A stretch of DNA of 63,043 bases, taken from the NCBI GenBank assembly GCA_017622295.1, contig JAGARK010000030.1, positions 1 to 63,043 on the forward strand. The letters are read 5' to 3'. Positions within the stretch are counted from its first letter, which is position 1. Every line of letters starts with the position of its first letter. Position numbers and translations under genes: made by a program. The notes below the pieces were generated by a model. It saw only the letters and a list, made by a program, of their open reading frames with translations, had not been told where the DNA came from and did no database searches. The stretch comes from Oscillospiraceae bacterium. Lineage in GTDB: Bacteria; Bacillota; Clostridia; Oscillospirales; Oscillospiraceae. Shown piece by piece: positions 1-8,917 of this stretch.

Positions 1-2351
1 CCGAAGACATCCTGCTGAGCCAGCTGGGACTCCTGGGGAACCATCTTGATGGCATTGACGGGGCAGACGCCGACACAGACGCCGCAGCCCATGCAGTCCA
101 GAGGAGAAACAGCCATGGTGTAGGAGTACTTGCCCTTGCCCTTACCGGCCTTGACGGGAACGATCTTTGCAGCCTCGGGAGCAGCAGCGGCCTCCTCAGC
201 AGTCAGAGCGTAGGGACGGATGGTAGCGTGGGGGCAGACATATGCACAGTTGTTGCACTGGATACACTTGGTAGCATCCCACTCGGGAACGGAGACAGCA
301 ACGCCGCGCTTCTCGTATGCGGAAGCACCCAGGGGGAACTGGCCGTCTTCCAGATCGACGAAAGCGGAAACGGGCAGGCTGTAGCCGTCCATCTTGCCAA
401 CGGGATTCAGAATGGTCTTGACGACCTTGACGGTGTCAGCGGGGCCTTCCAGGTTCAGCTCAACAGCCTCAGCCTCAGCGTTGGCCCAGGAAGCGGGAAC
501 GTCGATCTTGACGAATGCGGTAGCACCGGCGTCGATAGCGTTCCAGTTCTTCTCAACAACGTCCATGCCCTTCTTGGCGTAGGAGTGCTCAGCAGCGTCC
601 TTCATGTACTTGACAGCATCCTCAGCGGGCATGACGTTTGCCAGGGTGAAGAATGCGGACTGCAGGATGGTGTTGGTGCGCTTGCCCATGCCGACCTTGA
701 CAGCCAGGTCAATGGCGTTGATGGTGTACAGCTGGATGTTGTTCTCAGCGATGTAACGCTTGGAAGCTGCATCCAGATGGTGCTCCAGCTCTTCCAGATT
801 CCACTGGCAGTTGATCAGGAAGATACCGCCGGGCTTGACGTCCTGGACGATCTTGAAGCCCTTGGTGATATAGGAGGGGTTATGGCAGGCGACGAAGTCA
901 ACCTTGTTGATATAGTAGGGAGACTTGATGGCATTATCACCGAAACGCAGATGGGAAACGGTAACGCCGCCGGTCTTCTTGGAGTCGTACTGGAAGTAAG
1001 CCTGTACGTACTTGTCGGTGTGGTCACCGATGATCTTGATGGAGTTCTTGTTAGCGCCAACGGTGCCGTCGCCGCCCAGACCCCAGAACTTGCACTCGAT
1101 GGTGCCTGCTGCTGCGGTGTTGGGGGAGACCTTCTCGTCCAGGGACAGGAAGGTGACGTCGTCAACGATGCCGATGGTGAACTCGTCCTTGGGCTCGTCC
1201 TTAGCCAGCTCTTCGTAGATAGCGAAGAAGGAGGAAGGAGTGGTGTCCTTGGAGCCCAGACCGTAACGGCCGCCGATCACCTTGACGTTGTTGCAGCCGC
1301 ACTTTGCCAGAGCCATCACGACATCCTGGTACAGAGGCTCACCCTGAGAGCCGGGCTCCTTGGTACGGTCCAGAACAGCAATGCTCTTGACGGTGTCGGG
1401 GATAGCGGCCAGCAGGTGCTTGGAGGACCAGGGACGGAACAGGCGGACCTTGACCAGGCCGACCTTCTCGCCGTGAGCGTTCAGGTAGTCGATGACTTCC
1501 TCGATAACGTCACAGACGGAGCCCATGGCGACGATGACGCGGTCAGCATCAGGTGCACCGTAGTAGTTGAACAGCTGATAGTTGGTGCCCAGCTTCTCGT
1601 TGACCTTAGCCATGTACTTCTCAACAACTGCGGGCAGTGCGTTGTAGTACTTGTTGCAGGACTCACGATGCTGGAAGAAGATGTCGTCGTTCTCGTGAGA
1701 GCCGCGCATTGCGGGGCGCTCGGGGTTCAGGGAGTGCTTGCGGAACTCAGCAACAGCCTCCATATTGGTCATTTCCTTCAGGTCCTCGTAGTCCCAGATA
1801 GCGACCTTCTGGATCTCGTGGGAGGTACGGAAACCGTCGAAGAAGTTCAGGAAGGGAACGCGGCCTTCCAGAGCTGCCAGGTGAGCGACAGCGCCCAGGT
1901 CCATAACTTCCTGAACGTTGGTCTCAGCCAGCATTGCGAAGCCGGTCTGGCGGCATGCGTAAACGTCGGAGTGGTCACCGAAGATGTTCAGTGCCTGAGA
2001 AGCGACGCAGCGTGCGGAGACGTGGAAGACGGAGGGCAGCAGCTCACCGGCGATCTTGTACATATTGGGGATCATCAGCAGCAGGCCCTGAGAAGCGGTG
2101 TAGGTGGTGGTCAGAGCACCGGCGGCCAGAGAGCCGTGAACGGTACCTGCAGCACCAGCCTCAGACTGCATCTCGACGACCTTAACAGTGTCACCAAAGA
2201 TGTTCTTACGACCGGCAGCGGCCCACTGGTCAACGTTGTCGGCCATAGGGCTGGAGGGGGTGATGGGGTAGATGCCAGCAACCTCGGTAAAGGCGTAACT
2301 GACGTGGGCGGCAGCAGTATTGCCGTCCATGGTTTTAAATTTTCTAGCCAA
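1..2351 (-). CDS. nifJ: Pyruvate:ferredoxin (flavodoxin) oxidoreductase, C-terminus beyond window
   Basis: Oxidatively decarboxylates pyruvate to acetyl-CoA with thiamine diphosphate and passes electrons to ferredoxin or flavodoxin. 783 codons are visible of the roughly 1170 usual for the single-chain enzyme. The N-terminus carries the family motif TMDGN followed by YPITPSSPMAD. Near the window edge lie two ferredoxin-type clusters (CIQCNNCAYVCP and CMGCGVCVGVCP), so the cut falls just before the TPP-binding C-terminal domain. The start chosen is TTG at 2351, nine bases after AGGAGG, giving the usual MARKFKTMDGN beginning; the ATG at residue 8 is too far from the ribosome site. It is transcribed away from comM from its own promoter. 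Its reduced ferredoxin would feed the hydrogenase and AORs encoded elsewhere in the window (inference). Confidence 0.96.
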   Translation of the reverse strand, partial: MARKFKTMDGNTAAAHVSYAFTEVAGIYPITPSSPMADNVDQWAAAGRKNIFGDTVKVVEMQSEAGAAGTVHGSLAAGALTTTYTASQGLLLMIPNMYKIAGELLPSVFHVSARCVASQALNIFGDHSDVYACRQTGFAMLAETNVQEVMDLGAVAHLAALEGRVPFLNFFDGFRTSHEIQKVAIWDYEDLKEMTNMEAVAEFRKHSLNPERPAMRGSHENDDIFFQHRESCNKYYNALPAVVEKYMAKVNEKLGTNYQLFNYYGAPDADRVIVAMGSVCDVIEEVIDYLNAHGEKVGLVKVRLFRPWSSKHLLAAIPDTVKSIAVLDRTKEPGSQGEPLYQDVVMALAKCGCNNVKVIGGRYGLGSKDTTPSSFFAIYEELAKDEPKDEFTIGIVDDVTFLSLDEKVSPNTAAAGTIECKFWGLGGDGTVGANKNSIKIIGDHTDKYVQAYFQYDSKKTGGVTVSHLRFGDNAIKSPYYINKVDFVACHNPSYITKGFKIVQDVKPGGIFLINCQWNLEELEHHLDAASKRYIAENNIQLYTINAIDLAVKVGMGKRTNTILQSAFFTLANVMPAEDAVKYMKDAAEHSYAKKGMDVVEKNWNAIDAGATAFVKIDVPASWANAEAEAVELNLEGPADTVKVVKTILNPVGKMDGYSLPVSAFVDLEDGQFPLGASAYEKRGVAVSVPEWDATKCIQCNNCAYVCPHATIRPYALTAEEAAAAPEAAKIVPVKAGKGKGKYSYTMAVSPLDCMGCGVCVGVCPVNAIKMVPQESQLAQQDVF

Positions 2352-2392
2352 AATGAAATACCTCCTAAAGTATTACAAATTTTGTCGCGTAT

Positions 2393-2421
2393 ATCATAGC
2401 ACTTTTTAATCCGTTTGTAAA
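2393..2421 (-). promoter_or_regulatory. Promoter of the pyruvate:ferredoxin oxidoreductase gene
   Basis: On the minus strand TTTACA (2416-2421) and TATGAT (2393-2398) are separated by exactly 17 bases, about 40 bases ahead of the TTG start. Confidence 0.65.
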
Positions 2422-2532
2422 GCCGTTATGAGACTCCTATCAGGAAAAAAACTTTTTAAAAAATAAAAATAATGGGAAAATGTGCACAACATGGAGAATG
2501 ATGTACATGGTCTGGGGAAAATAAAAAAATGA

Positions 2533-2561
2533 TTGAGTTTTTCTATAAAATAGAGTATGAT
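2533..2561 (+). promoter_or_regulatory. Promoter of the yifB/comM gene
   Basis: TTGAGT (2533-2538) and TATGAT (2556-2561) with a 17-base spacer. The -10 overlaps an upstream in-frame ATG at 2557, which therefore cannot be the translation start of the next gene. Confidence 0.65.
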
Positions 2562-2592
2562 TATTAAAACAAGGAAAAGGAGTACTGATACC

Positions 2593-4110
2593 ATGATCTG
2601 CAGCGTCCATACCCTGGGGGTTTCCGGAATCAGGGGCAACAGTATTCTTGCTGAGTGCTATATTTCCTCCGGTCTTCCGGGTTTTGACATCGTAGGTCTT
2701 CCCGATGCAGCGGTGAAGGAGGCAAGGGAGCGTGTCCGTGCTGCAGCAAAGAGCAGCGGCATGGCGTTTCCGGTGAGCCGGATTACTGTAAATCTGGCGC
2801 CGGCGAATCTGAAGAAGGCAGGCTCTCACTACGACCTTCCGATTCTGCTGAGCATCCTTGCCGCTTCCGGCAGCGTTCGGCGGCCCCGGTCCGACAGCGC
2901 ATTTCTGGGCGAGGTCAGCCTGGATGGTCAGCTGCGGCCGGTTTCCGGCGTGCTGCCCATGGCCCTTGCGGCCAAGCGGGAGGGAATCAAGGCACTGTTC
3001 GTTCCCGCGGAGAACGCCGCCGAGGCGACCCTTGCCCGTGGTCCTGCGGTCTACGGCATCCGCAATATCCGCCAGCTGGCCGATGCCCTCAATGGGGAGA
3101 TCACTCTGGCACCGGAGCCTTTGTGGGAGCCGGAACGCCGTGAGCGGACGGAGCTGGATTTTAAGGATGTTCTGGGTCAGGAGAATGTGAAGCGGGCGCT
3201 GGAAGTGGCTGCGGCGGGCAGCCATAATGTGCTGCTGATCGGCCCTCCCGGTTCCGGCAAGAGCATGCTTTCCAAGCGTCTTCCGTCGATCCTTCCGGAA
3301 ATGACCTGGGAGGAATCCCTGGAGATAACCCAGATCTGTTCCGTCATGGGTATGCTGACGCCGAAGGAGCCCCTTGTGACCAGCAGACCCTTCCGTTCGC
3401 CCCACCACACCATTTCCAACGCGGGTCTTGCCGGCGGCGGCACCAATCCCCGGCCCGGTGAGATCTCCATGGCCCATCAGGGCGTGTTGTTCCTGGATGA
3501 GCTTCCGGAATTTCGGAAGGACACTCTGGACATGATGCGTCAGCCTCTGGAGGACGGCCGGGTGACCATCTCGAGAGTATCCGGCGCGGTGACTTATCCC
3601 GCGGAATTCATGCTGGTGTGTGCCATGAATCCCTGCAAATGCGGCTGGTATGGCGACCCTTCCGGCAGATGTAAATGCTCCGACCGGGCGGTGACCGATT
3701 ACCGGGGCAGGATTTCCGGTCCGCTGCTGGACCGTATCGACATTGTGGTGGAGGTTCCTGCCGTCCATTTTGAAGACCTGCGTACAAGAGCTGAAGCGGA
3801 AACTTCCGCAGAGGTCAAGAAGCGGGTGGATGCGGCGCGGCTGCGCCAGAACCTCCGGTTCGGCGAGAACAGCTCCATGTGTAATGCCCGGATGGGTCCC
3901 GATGAGATGCGAAAGTATTGTGAGTTGGATGAGACCGGTGCTGCGCTGATGAAACAGGCCTTTGAAGCCATGGGTCTGACAGCCCGATCCTATGACCGAA
4001 TATTAAAGGTTGCCAGAACCGTCGCCGACCTGGATGGCTGTGAAAACATCGAGCCCCAGCACATTGCCGAGGCCATCCAGTATCGCGCCGTGAATCTGGG
4101 AAACCGATAA
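2593..4110 (+). CDS. comM: YifB/ComM family Mg-chelatase-like AAA+ ATPase
   Basis: 505 aa, the usual length for the ComM/YifB family. ComM is a helicase-like AAA+ ATPase that helps branch migration during natural transformation in some Gram-negatives; its role in Firmicutes is less clear. Order: N-terminal ChlI-like domain (GLPDAAVKEARERVRAA), Walker A GPPGSGKS at residues 217-224, Walker B LFLDELPEF, the cysteine-bearing MNPCKCGWYG loop, and a C-terminal Mg-chelatase lid. The start at 2593 is preceded by AAAAGGAG about ten bases upstream; the in-frame ATG at 2557 lies in the promoter. It is the first gene of a plus-strand run with thiI. Confidence 0.93.
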   Translation: MICSVHTLGVSGIRGNSILAECYISSGLPGFDIVGLPDAAVKEARERVRAAAKSSGMAFPVSRITVNLAPANLKKAGSHYDLPILLSILAASGSVRRPRSDSAFLGEVSLDGQLRPVSGVLPMALAAKREGIKALFVPAENAAEATLARGPAVYGIRNIRQLADALNGEITLAPEPLWEPERRERTELDFKDVLGQENVKRALEVAAAGSHNVLLIGPPGSGKSMLSKRLPSILPEMTWEESLEITQICSVMGMLTPKEPLVTSRPFRSPHHTISNAGLAGGGTNPRPGEISMAHQGVLFLDELPEFRKDTLDMMRQPLEDGRVTISRVSGAVTYPAEFMLVCAMNPCKCGWYGDPSGRCKCSDRAVTDYRGRISGPLLDRIDIVVEVPAVHFEDLRTRAEAETSAEVKKRVDAARLRQNLRFGENSSMCNARMGPDEMRKYCELDETGAALMKQAFEAMGLTARSYDRILKVARTVADLDGCENIEPQHIAEAIQYRAVNLGNR

Positions 4111-4132
4111 ACTCAGAAGGAGGTTTTGAGGG

Positions 4133-4387
4133 ATGATTCATATTTTCAATCGGGAAGAATTGATCATTACCCAGAAAATGGATGAAATGGCAAGAGTACG
4201 CAGCATTCTTGAGACGAACAATATTGAGTACAAGCTCAGAACCGAAAATGCTTTGGGTTCTTCTCCCATGGCCGGAGGCAGAGCCAGAACCATTCCCATT
4301 GGCAACAATAATTCCATGATTTTGTATACCATCTATGTCAAAGATGATGACCTTGAATACGCGACATACCTGATTAAGAAGAGATAA
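4133..4387 (+). CDS. Small conserved protein, DUF2007-like
   Basis: 84 aa with AAGGAGG seven bases before the ATG. The sequence reads as a compact alpha/beta fold; a segment around residues 20-35 (VRSILETNNIEYKL) and a C-terminal strand-helix (IYVKDDDLEYATYLI) resemble the DUF2007 putative signal-transducing family, in which a short protein alternates helix and strand. No catalytic residues stand out. It lies 22 bases after comM and 19 bases before thiI, so it is probably cotranscribed with both. The function is unknown and the DUF2007 assignment is from pattern only. Confidence 0.75.
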   Translation: MIHIFNREELIITQKMDEMARVRSILETNNIEYKLRTENALGSSPMAGGRARTIPIGNNNSMILYTIYVKDDDLEYATYLIKKR

Positions 4388-4406
4388 AACTGATTTAGGA
4401 GACCAT

Positions 4407-5597
4407 ATGAAAGAAATATTTCTGATGAAGCTGGGCGAGATCGTCCTGAAGGGCGCCAACAAGCGCCAGTTTGAGAGCAAGCTGCGTTCCAATGTCCGCC
4501 GCCGCATGAGAGTGTTCGGCAATTTCGACGTCTATCTGATGCAGTCTACCATCTATGTGGAGCCCATGGACGAAGAATGTGATGTGGAAGGCGCCTGGGA
4601 GGCCTGCCATTCCATCTTCGGCGTGGTGAGCCTGTGCCGCTGCCGCCCCTGTGAGAAGAATCTGGATGCCATCCATGAAGCTATTGAAGCCTACCTGGGC
4701 GACGATCTGGACTGCGCCAAGTCCTTCAAGGTGGAGTCCAAGCGTTCCGACAAGCAGTTTCCCCTGACCTCCATCGGTATTTCCCAGGAAATCGGCGGAC
4801 GAATTGCCGACGCCCATCCCGACCTGGCGGTGGATGTCCATCATCCCGATTACACTGTTTATGTTGAAGTCCGTGACCTTGCTGCCTATGTCCACGGCCC
4901 CGCGGAGCCCGGCGCTGGCGGTCTGCCCACCGGTGTCGGCGGCCGTGCCATGTGCCTGCTGTCCGGCGGCATCGATTCTCCCGTGGCTGCCTACATGATC
5001 GGCAAGCGCGGCGTGGAGATCGAGGCAGTCCATTTCTTCTCCTATCCCTACACCTCCCAGCTGGCCAAGGACAAGGTCCTGGAGCTTGCCCGTCTGGTGA
5101 CCAAGTATACCGGCAGAATGACCGTCAATGTGGTCTCCTTCACCAAGATCCAGGAAGCAATCCGTGACAACTGCCCCGAGGAGTTCTTCACTCTGATCAT
5201 GCGCCGCTTCATGATGGAGATCTCCCAGCGTATTGCCAAGGATGACGCTTGCGGTGCTCTGATCACCGGCGAAAACCTGGGTCAGGTCGCCTCCCAGACC
5301 ATGGAAGCCATGACCGTCACCGGCGCTGTTGTGGACATTCCCATCTTCATGCCCCTGGTCGGTATGGACAAGGAAGAGATCGTCACCATTGCCCGTAAGA
5401 TCGGCACGATGGAAACTTCCATCCTGCCTTATGAAGACTGCTGCACCGTATTCACCCCGAAGCATCCCAAGACCAAGCCCACCCTGGCTCAGGTCGAGAA
5501 AGCCGAAAGTAAGCTGGACCGTCAGGCCCTGATTGAAGAGGCTCTGGCAACCGTCGAAAAGATTCAGGTGAAGTATCATGATGAACCTCTGTGCTAA
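4407..5597 (+). CDS. thiI: tRNA 4-thiouridine sulfurtransferase ThiI
   Basis: 396 aa. ThiI adenylates uridine 8 of tRNA and transfers sulfur from a cysteine-desulfurase persulfide; in many bacteria it also serves thiamine thiazole synthesis. N-terminal ferredoxin-like and THUMP regions (about 1-165) are followed by the PP-loop ATP-binding motif SGGIDSP at residues 186-192. The C-terminal rhodanese extension of enterobacterial ThiI is absent, as is usual for Firmicutes; a CC pair lies near residue 345 in YEDCCTVF. It overlaps the next gene by 20 bases, suggesting translational coupling. No thiamine genes are nearby, so the tRNA role is favoured. Confidence 0.95.
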   Translation: MKEIFLMKLGEIVLKGANKRQFESKLRSNVRRRMRVFGNFDVYLMQSTIYVEPMDEECDVEGAWEACHSIFGVVSLCRCRPCEKNLDAIHEAIEAYLGDDLDCAKSFKVESKRSDKQFPLTSIGISQEIGGRIADAHPDLAVDVHHPDYTVYVEVRDLAAYVHGPAEPGAGGLPTGVGGRAMCLLSGGIDSPVAAYMIGKRGVEIEAVHFFSYPYTSQLAKDKVLELARLVTKYTGRMTVNVVSFTKIQEAIRDNCPEEFFTLIMRRFMMEISQRIAKDDACGALITGENLGQVASQTMEAMTVTGAVVDIPIFMPLVGMDKEEIVTIARKIGTMETSILPYEDCCTVFTPKHPKTKPTLAQVEKAESKLDRQALIEEALATVEKIQVKYHDEPLC

Positions 5598-6039
5598 AAT
5601 CGTAGAACGTCTTCAGGGCAGAACCCTGGTTACCGCTGAAAGCATCACTGGCGGAGGGATCGGCACGGCCCTGACCTGCATTTCCGGAAGCTCTGCCATC
5701 TATAAGGGCGGTATCATTTCCTATACCGACTGGGTCAAGAGTAACATTCTGGGCGTCAATGTGAAGCTGCTGGAAGAGGTGGGGGCTGTATCCGCCACGG
5801 TGGCCAAGCAAATGGCCCACGGTGCCCGCCGGGTTCTGGCTGCGGATATCGCAGTCTCCGTCACCGGCATCGCCGGCCCTCAGGGAGATGAATTCGGCAA
5901 CAGCGTCGGTACTGTGTACATCGGCTATGCCGATGCCCGCCGCACCGAGGCAAGAGAATATCATTTCTCCGGCACCCGTGCTGAGATCCGGAATCAGACC
6001 ATTTTCGCTGCGCTGGAATTGATTCTGGAGTATAATTGA
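5578..6039 (+). CDS. pncC: CinA C-terminal domain amidase (nicotinamide-nucleotide amidase family)
   Basis: 153 aa, the length of stand-alone CinA C-terminal domains, which deamidate NMN to NaMN in pyridine-nucleotide salvage. The family signature TAESITGG lies at residues 18-25, followed by the conserved YTDWVKSNILGV, SVTGIAGP and the closing tyrosine-rich strand. The gene starts within the end of thiI (20-base overlap), with AGGTGA upstream and two adjacent ATGs; the first is used here. There is no N-terminal molybdopterin-like CinA domain, so a competence role is not implied. Confidence 0.9.
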   Translation: MMNLCAKIVERLQGRTLVTAESITGGGIGTALTCISGSSAIYKGGIISYTDWVKSNILGVNVKLLEEVGAVSATVAKQMAHGARRVLAADIAVSVTGIAGPQGDEFGNSVGTVYIGYADARRTEAREYHFSGTRAEIRNQTIFAALELILEYN

Positions 6040-6044
6040 GTATG

Positions 6045-6074
6045 AAAAAATCCCTCCGACAGGAGGGATTTTTT
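6045..6074. terminator. Bidirectional intrinsic terminator
   Basis: Perfect 13-bp stem (AAAAAATCCCTCC / GGAGGGATTTTTT) with a 4-base loop and T-run. It closes the comM-thiI-pncC run and, read on the other strand, the convergent LRR gene. Confidence 0.9.
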
Positions 6075-6083
6075 TCATGCAAT

Positions 6084-7805
6084 TTAAGTGGGATCGTAGT
6101 TGACGATGATGCTGTGCTCCGTCAGGGCGGAGACGTCTTCAGCGTCCACATTATTGCCGTACACATTGACCATCACCAGATTGGGGCAGCCGGCAAGGTC
6201 GGCAATGGTGCTGATCTGGTTGTAGTCCATATAGACATAGGTCAGAGAGTCCATGGTGCTCAGGGAGGAAATGCTTGCAAGAGCATTGTAGGAACCATCA
6301 ATGATCCGCATGGGACAGCCCTCACCCCATTGGGGCAGCTGGGAGATCTCGTTGTAGGAGAAGTCGAAAATCTCCAGATTGACCAGGGTGGACAGGGCAC
6401 TGATGTCCGTCAGCGAGTTGCTGGCGATGCTCAGCTCCTTCAGCCCGGTGCAGGCGGAGAGAATGCTGACATCCGTCAGGGAGTTGTTGGGAACTGCCAG
6501 ATAGGTAAGGGCAGGCAGATTATTCACTGCGGTCAGGGCCGTCAGGGAATTGTTGCCAGCACTCAGCCAGCTGAGCTTGACACAGGAGGCAATGGAGGAG
6601 ACGGAAGTCAGGGAATTGTAGGATACATCCAGCTTTTCCAGCTCGGTCAGGCCGCTCAGTGCGGTCAGACCCGTCAGGGCATTGTTCTGAAGATGGATCT
6701 CCTTCAGGTGGATCATGGAAGCCAGAGGATCAATGTTTCGGATGGAGTTGCTGCTCAAGTCCAGATAGGTGACGCCCTGGGCTTTTTCCAGACCGGCAAC
6801 GGTGGACAGACTGCATTCCGACAGGGTCAGGCTGGACAGTGCGGGCAGGGAAGCGATGATGTTCAGATCCTCGGAGGGGAACTTGCAGTCCACCAGATTC
6901 AGCTTATCCAGCCGGTTCAGGCCGGACAGGAAGCTCAGGGAATCAAAGGACTGACCTTCCACATTCAAAGTTTCCAGATAGCTCATTCTGGAAATATCGG
7001 CGTAGGAAGAGGCACCGGCGGGAGCGGTAAACTCGGTGATGGTCCACAGGTCACTGGTGTACAGGGGTTCATCCGCTTCCGCGCCCAGAGTCTCGCGGAT
7101 GGCCTGCTCCACGGAGAAGTCTTCAAAAACGACTTCCTCAATGATGCCGCCGACGGTATAGCCGAAGACAGCCAGGGGGCTGACCAGACCGCTCTTGGAA
7201 ACAGCCACCGCCTGAATGGTGGTTTCGCCGATTTCCAGAGGGATGGGCTCGGAATAGGGATTCTTTCCGGTGGAAGGATACTCGCCGTCCATGGAGATAT
7301 AGAGATTGTGATCGGTGTTCTCAAAGCTGACGGAGATATACTCGCTGTAGAATCCGGGCTCGGGAGCCGCCACGGGAGCGGCGGGACGAAGCAGATCCAG
7401 CTGACTCTTGATGACAGGATCGCTGACATTGTTGAGCATGTTCACAGCGTCCAGAAGCTTGTCCTGCTGCACATAGGTCTTGCACAGGGCGATATACAGT
7501 TCAACGCTGCCGCCGTCGGCGATGGCGTTGGAAAGGGTATACTCAGCCTTGGTGTAGTTTCCGACGGCTTTGAACTGGTTGGCAAGTTCGATGGCGACGA
7601 TCTCATCCTGACCGGAGTGCTTGTAGGCCAGGTCATAGAACCAGCTGGCAAGCTCCGGGCTGCCGCTGACGGAATGGAAGCGGGCCTGCTTGAGCAGCAT
7701 ATCGCGGGTGAAATCACGGTCATAGACAAAACAGTACCATGCCATACTGGCGATAATCAGAATAACCAGCAAAATGGGTACGATTTTTCGAAGGGCTTGT
7801 TTCAT
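6084..7805 (-). CDS. Membrane-anchored leucine-rich-repeat protein with CHB_HEX-like domain
   Basis: 573 aa. One N-terminal membrane segment (about residues 7-26) has no lipobox, so the bulk is predicted outside the cell. A TPR-like helical stretch follows (about 45-135), then a beta domain resembling the chitobiase/hexosaminidase C-terminal module (SMDGEYPSTGKNPYSEPI), and from about residue 265 to the end a series of internalin-type 21-23-residue leucine-rich repeats (pattern LxxLxxLxLxxN). Such arrays bind proteins; no enzyme motif is visible. It stands alone, convergent with pncC, and shares the terminator between them. Function unknown; surface adhesion or signalling is only a guess. Confidence 0.85.
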   Translation of the reverse strand: MKQALRKIVPILLVILIIASMAWYCFVYDRDFTRDMLLKQARFHSVSGSPELASWFYDLAYKHSGQDEIVAIELANQFKAVGNYTKAEYTLSNAIADGGSVELYIALCKTYVQQDKLLDAVNMLNNVSDPVIKSQLDLLRPAAPVAAPEPGFYSEYISVSFENTDHNLYISMDGEYPSTGKNPYSEPIPLEIGETTIQAVAVSKSGLVSPLAVFGYTVGGIIEEVVFEDFSVEQAIRETLGAEADEPLYTSDLWTITEFTAPAGASSYADISRMSYLETLNVEGQSFDSLSFLSGLNRLDKLNLVDCKFPSEDLNIIASLPALSSLTLSECSLSTVAGLEKAQGVTYLDLSSNSIRNIDPLASMIHLKEIHLQNNALTGLTALSGLTELEKLDVSYNSLTSVSSIASCVKLSWLSAGNNSLTALTAVNNLPALTYLAVPNNSLTDVSILSACTGLKELSIASNSLTDISALSTLVNLEIFDFSYNEISQLPQWGEGCPMRIIDGSYNALASISSLSTMDSLTYVYMDYNQISTIADLAGCPNLVMVNVYGNNVDAEDVSALTEHSIIVNYDPT

Positions 7806-7910
7806 AAGGGATGCTCCATTTCTTACTTTTACAGATATCCATTATGAATTATACGCTGGATTACGAATAATGTCAAGTATTCGCAAAAAGTTACAAAATG
7901 TTCATATCGG

Positions 7911-7942
7911 CATAATTTGCCGGCCACAGCCGGCAAATTATG
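7911..7942 (-). terminator. Hairpin downstream of the small-protein cluster
   Basis: Perfect 13-bp inverted repeat CATAATTTGCCGG / CCGGCAAATTATG with a six-base loop, 15 bases past the stop of the last minus-strand small gene. There is no long T-run, so it may act as an RNA-stabilising hairpin rather than a strong terminator. Confidence 0.55.
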
Positions 7943-7956
7943 CGCCATCCGCCGTT

Positions 7957-8259
7957 TCAAAGAAATAAGTACAGCGCCAGAGTCAGAATTGCGGTATTCT
8001 GCTCTTTTGCACAGTCTCCTGCCATGAGAAGAAGCAGCAGTACTACCATCAGATCCCCGGTGTCGAAATCCCGGGGCAGAAGGTTTTTCAGAAAGCTTAT
8101 CGGCTGGGGCTGGGGGACGGGCTTTCTGCGCTGCTCCGGCTCCCGGTGTTCCGGGGTCTGATGAACCGGGGGCTGCCGGTTGGGCGGAGAGGATTTGTGA
8201 TCCTGAACCGAATTGCGCCGGAAGGAGCCATCGGACTGGGGAATGTAGCGGTTATACAT
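7957..8259 (-). CDS. Hypothetical small protein, polar head and hydrophobic tail
   Basis: 100 aa. The first 60 residues are polar and rich in Pro, Gln and Arg; the last 30 hold a leucine-rich hydrophobic segment (LMVVLLLLLMAG) and a second hydrophobic stretch at the extreme C-terminus (AILTLALYLFL). This suggests a tail-anchored or membrane-associated protein. The ATG at 8259 is chosen because AGGTG lies six bases upstream; the GTG three codons earlier overlaps that ribosome site. It is the last of three small minus-strand genes. I do not recognise a family. Confidence 0.7.
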   Translation of the reverse strand: MYNRYIPQSDGSFRRNSVQDHKSSPPNRQPPVHQTPEHREPEQRRKPVPQPQPISFLKNLLPRDFDTGDLMVVLLLLLMAGDCAKEQNTAILTLALYLFL

Positions 8260-8277
8260 GGGGTTCACCTGCCTGAT

Positions 8278-8607
8278 TTATAGTTGCACAGAGGTGGCGA
8301 GATTTGCAAGTCTGGCAGCACGCATGGCCTTTTCCAGCTTGGCGATTCGCTCCCGGGGAAGATAGGGCTTCAAAGCGTTCAGCAGATTCTGCTGATCCCG
8401 GTCGAGGGAGGTCTGTCGCGCAAAGCTCATGATCTTCTGGATCGACGCCATATCCAATTCCGGTGCGCTGCGCTCCTGGCGGGGCGGCGCGGGATTTGGC
8501 TGGGGCATTTCCTGAGATGCGCCCAGGGCCTGGGCCATGGACATGATCTTTTGCATCATGTCAGGATTTCCAAGAAGTGCTCCGAGTTTCTCTTCCATCT
8601 GCTCCAT
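8278..8607 (-). CDS. Hypothetical protein, helical
   Basis: 109 aa, predicted mainly helical, with a Pro/Gln-rich linker (about 37-50) between a Met-rich N-terminal helix (MMQKIMSMAQALG) and a basic C-terminal helical part (RIAKLEKAMRAARLANL). GGGAGG lies six bases before the ATG and inside the end of the preceding gene, so the two are translationally linked. No known domain was recognised. Its two flanking partners suggest a small conserved complex of unknown role. Confidence 0.75.
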   Translation of the reverse strand: MEQMEEKLGALLGNPDMMQKIMSMAQALGASQEMPQPNPAPPRQERSAPELDMASIQKIMSFARQTSLDRDQQNLLNALKPYLPRERIAKLEKAMRAARLANLATSVQL

Positions 8608-8610
8608 CGC

Positions 8611-8835
8611 TTACCTCCCCAGCTGCTGCAGCAAGGTTCGCGCCTCGGGATTTTCCATAAGGGCAGAAAACAGTTTTTTAACCTCATCATAATTTCCAGC
8701 AGAAGCCTGTTCCGCAGCGGTCTTCAGACTGTCTGCGCTGCCTTGCTGCAAAAGCGCCAGAAGCTGCTGGCCTGCGGGAGTGGATGCCAGCCGAACTGCG
8801 TCAGAAATCGAAAATTGATTGGAATTTTCCTGCAT
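8611..8835 (-). CDS. Hypothetical small protein, first gene of the cluster
   Basis: 74 aa, acidic and helical, with a repeated pattern of short helices (AGQQLLALLQQ, ARTLLQQLG). The start at 8835 has AGGAGG seven bases upstream; the longer open frame to 8976 overlaps the divergent phosphodiesterase gene and has no ribosome site. It heads a three-gene minus-strand run with the next two small proteins. No family recognised. Confidence 0.75.
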   Translation of the reverse strand: MQENSNQFSISDAVRLASTPAGQQLLALLQQGSADSLKTAAEQASAGNYDEVKKLFSALMENPEARTLLQQLGR

Positions 8836-8917
8836 ATGATTGCCTCCTGTCAAATTTCCTGCTATAATCATAATATTATCTGTAATACTATATGCAGGAA
8901 AGAGCGGTTGGTGCACT

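Noticed and set aside
228-2399. A 723-codon plus-strand frame across the pyruvate:ferredoxin oxidoreductase gene
   Set aside because: Antisense shadow of a strongly biased gene; the minus strand has the conserved motifs and a ribosome site.
5578-6039. A full-length CinA
   Set aside because: Only the C-terminal amidase domain is present; the upstream sequence belongs to thiI.
6036-7847. A 603-codon plus-strand frame opposite the LRR gene
   Set aside because: Antisense shadow; leucine-rich repeats on the minus strand explain the absence of stops.
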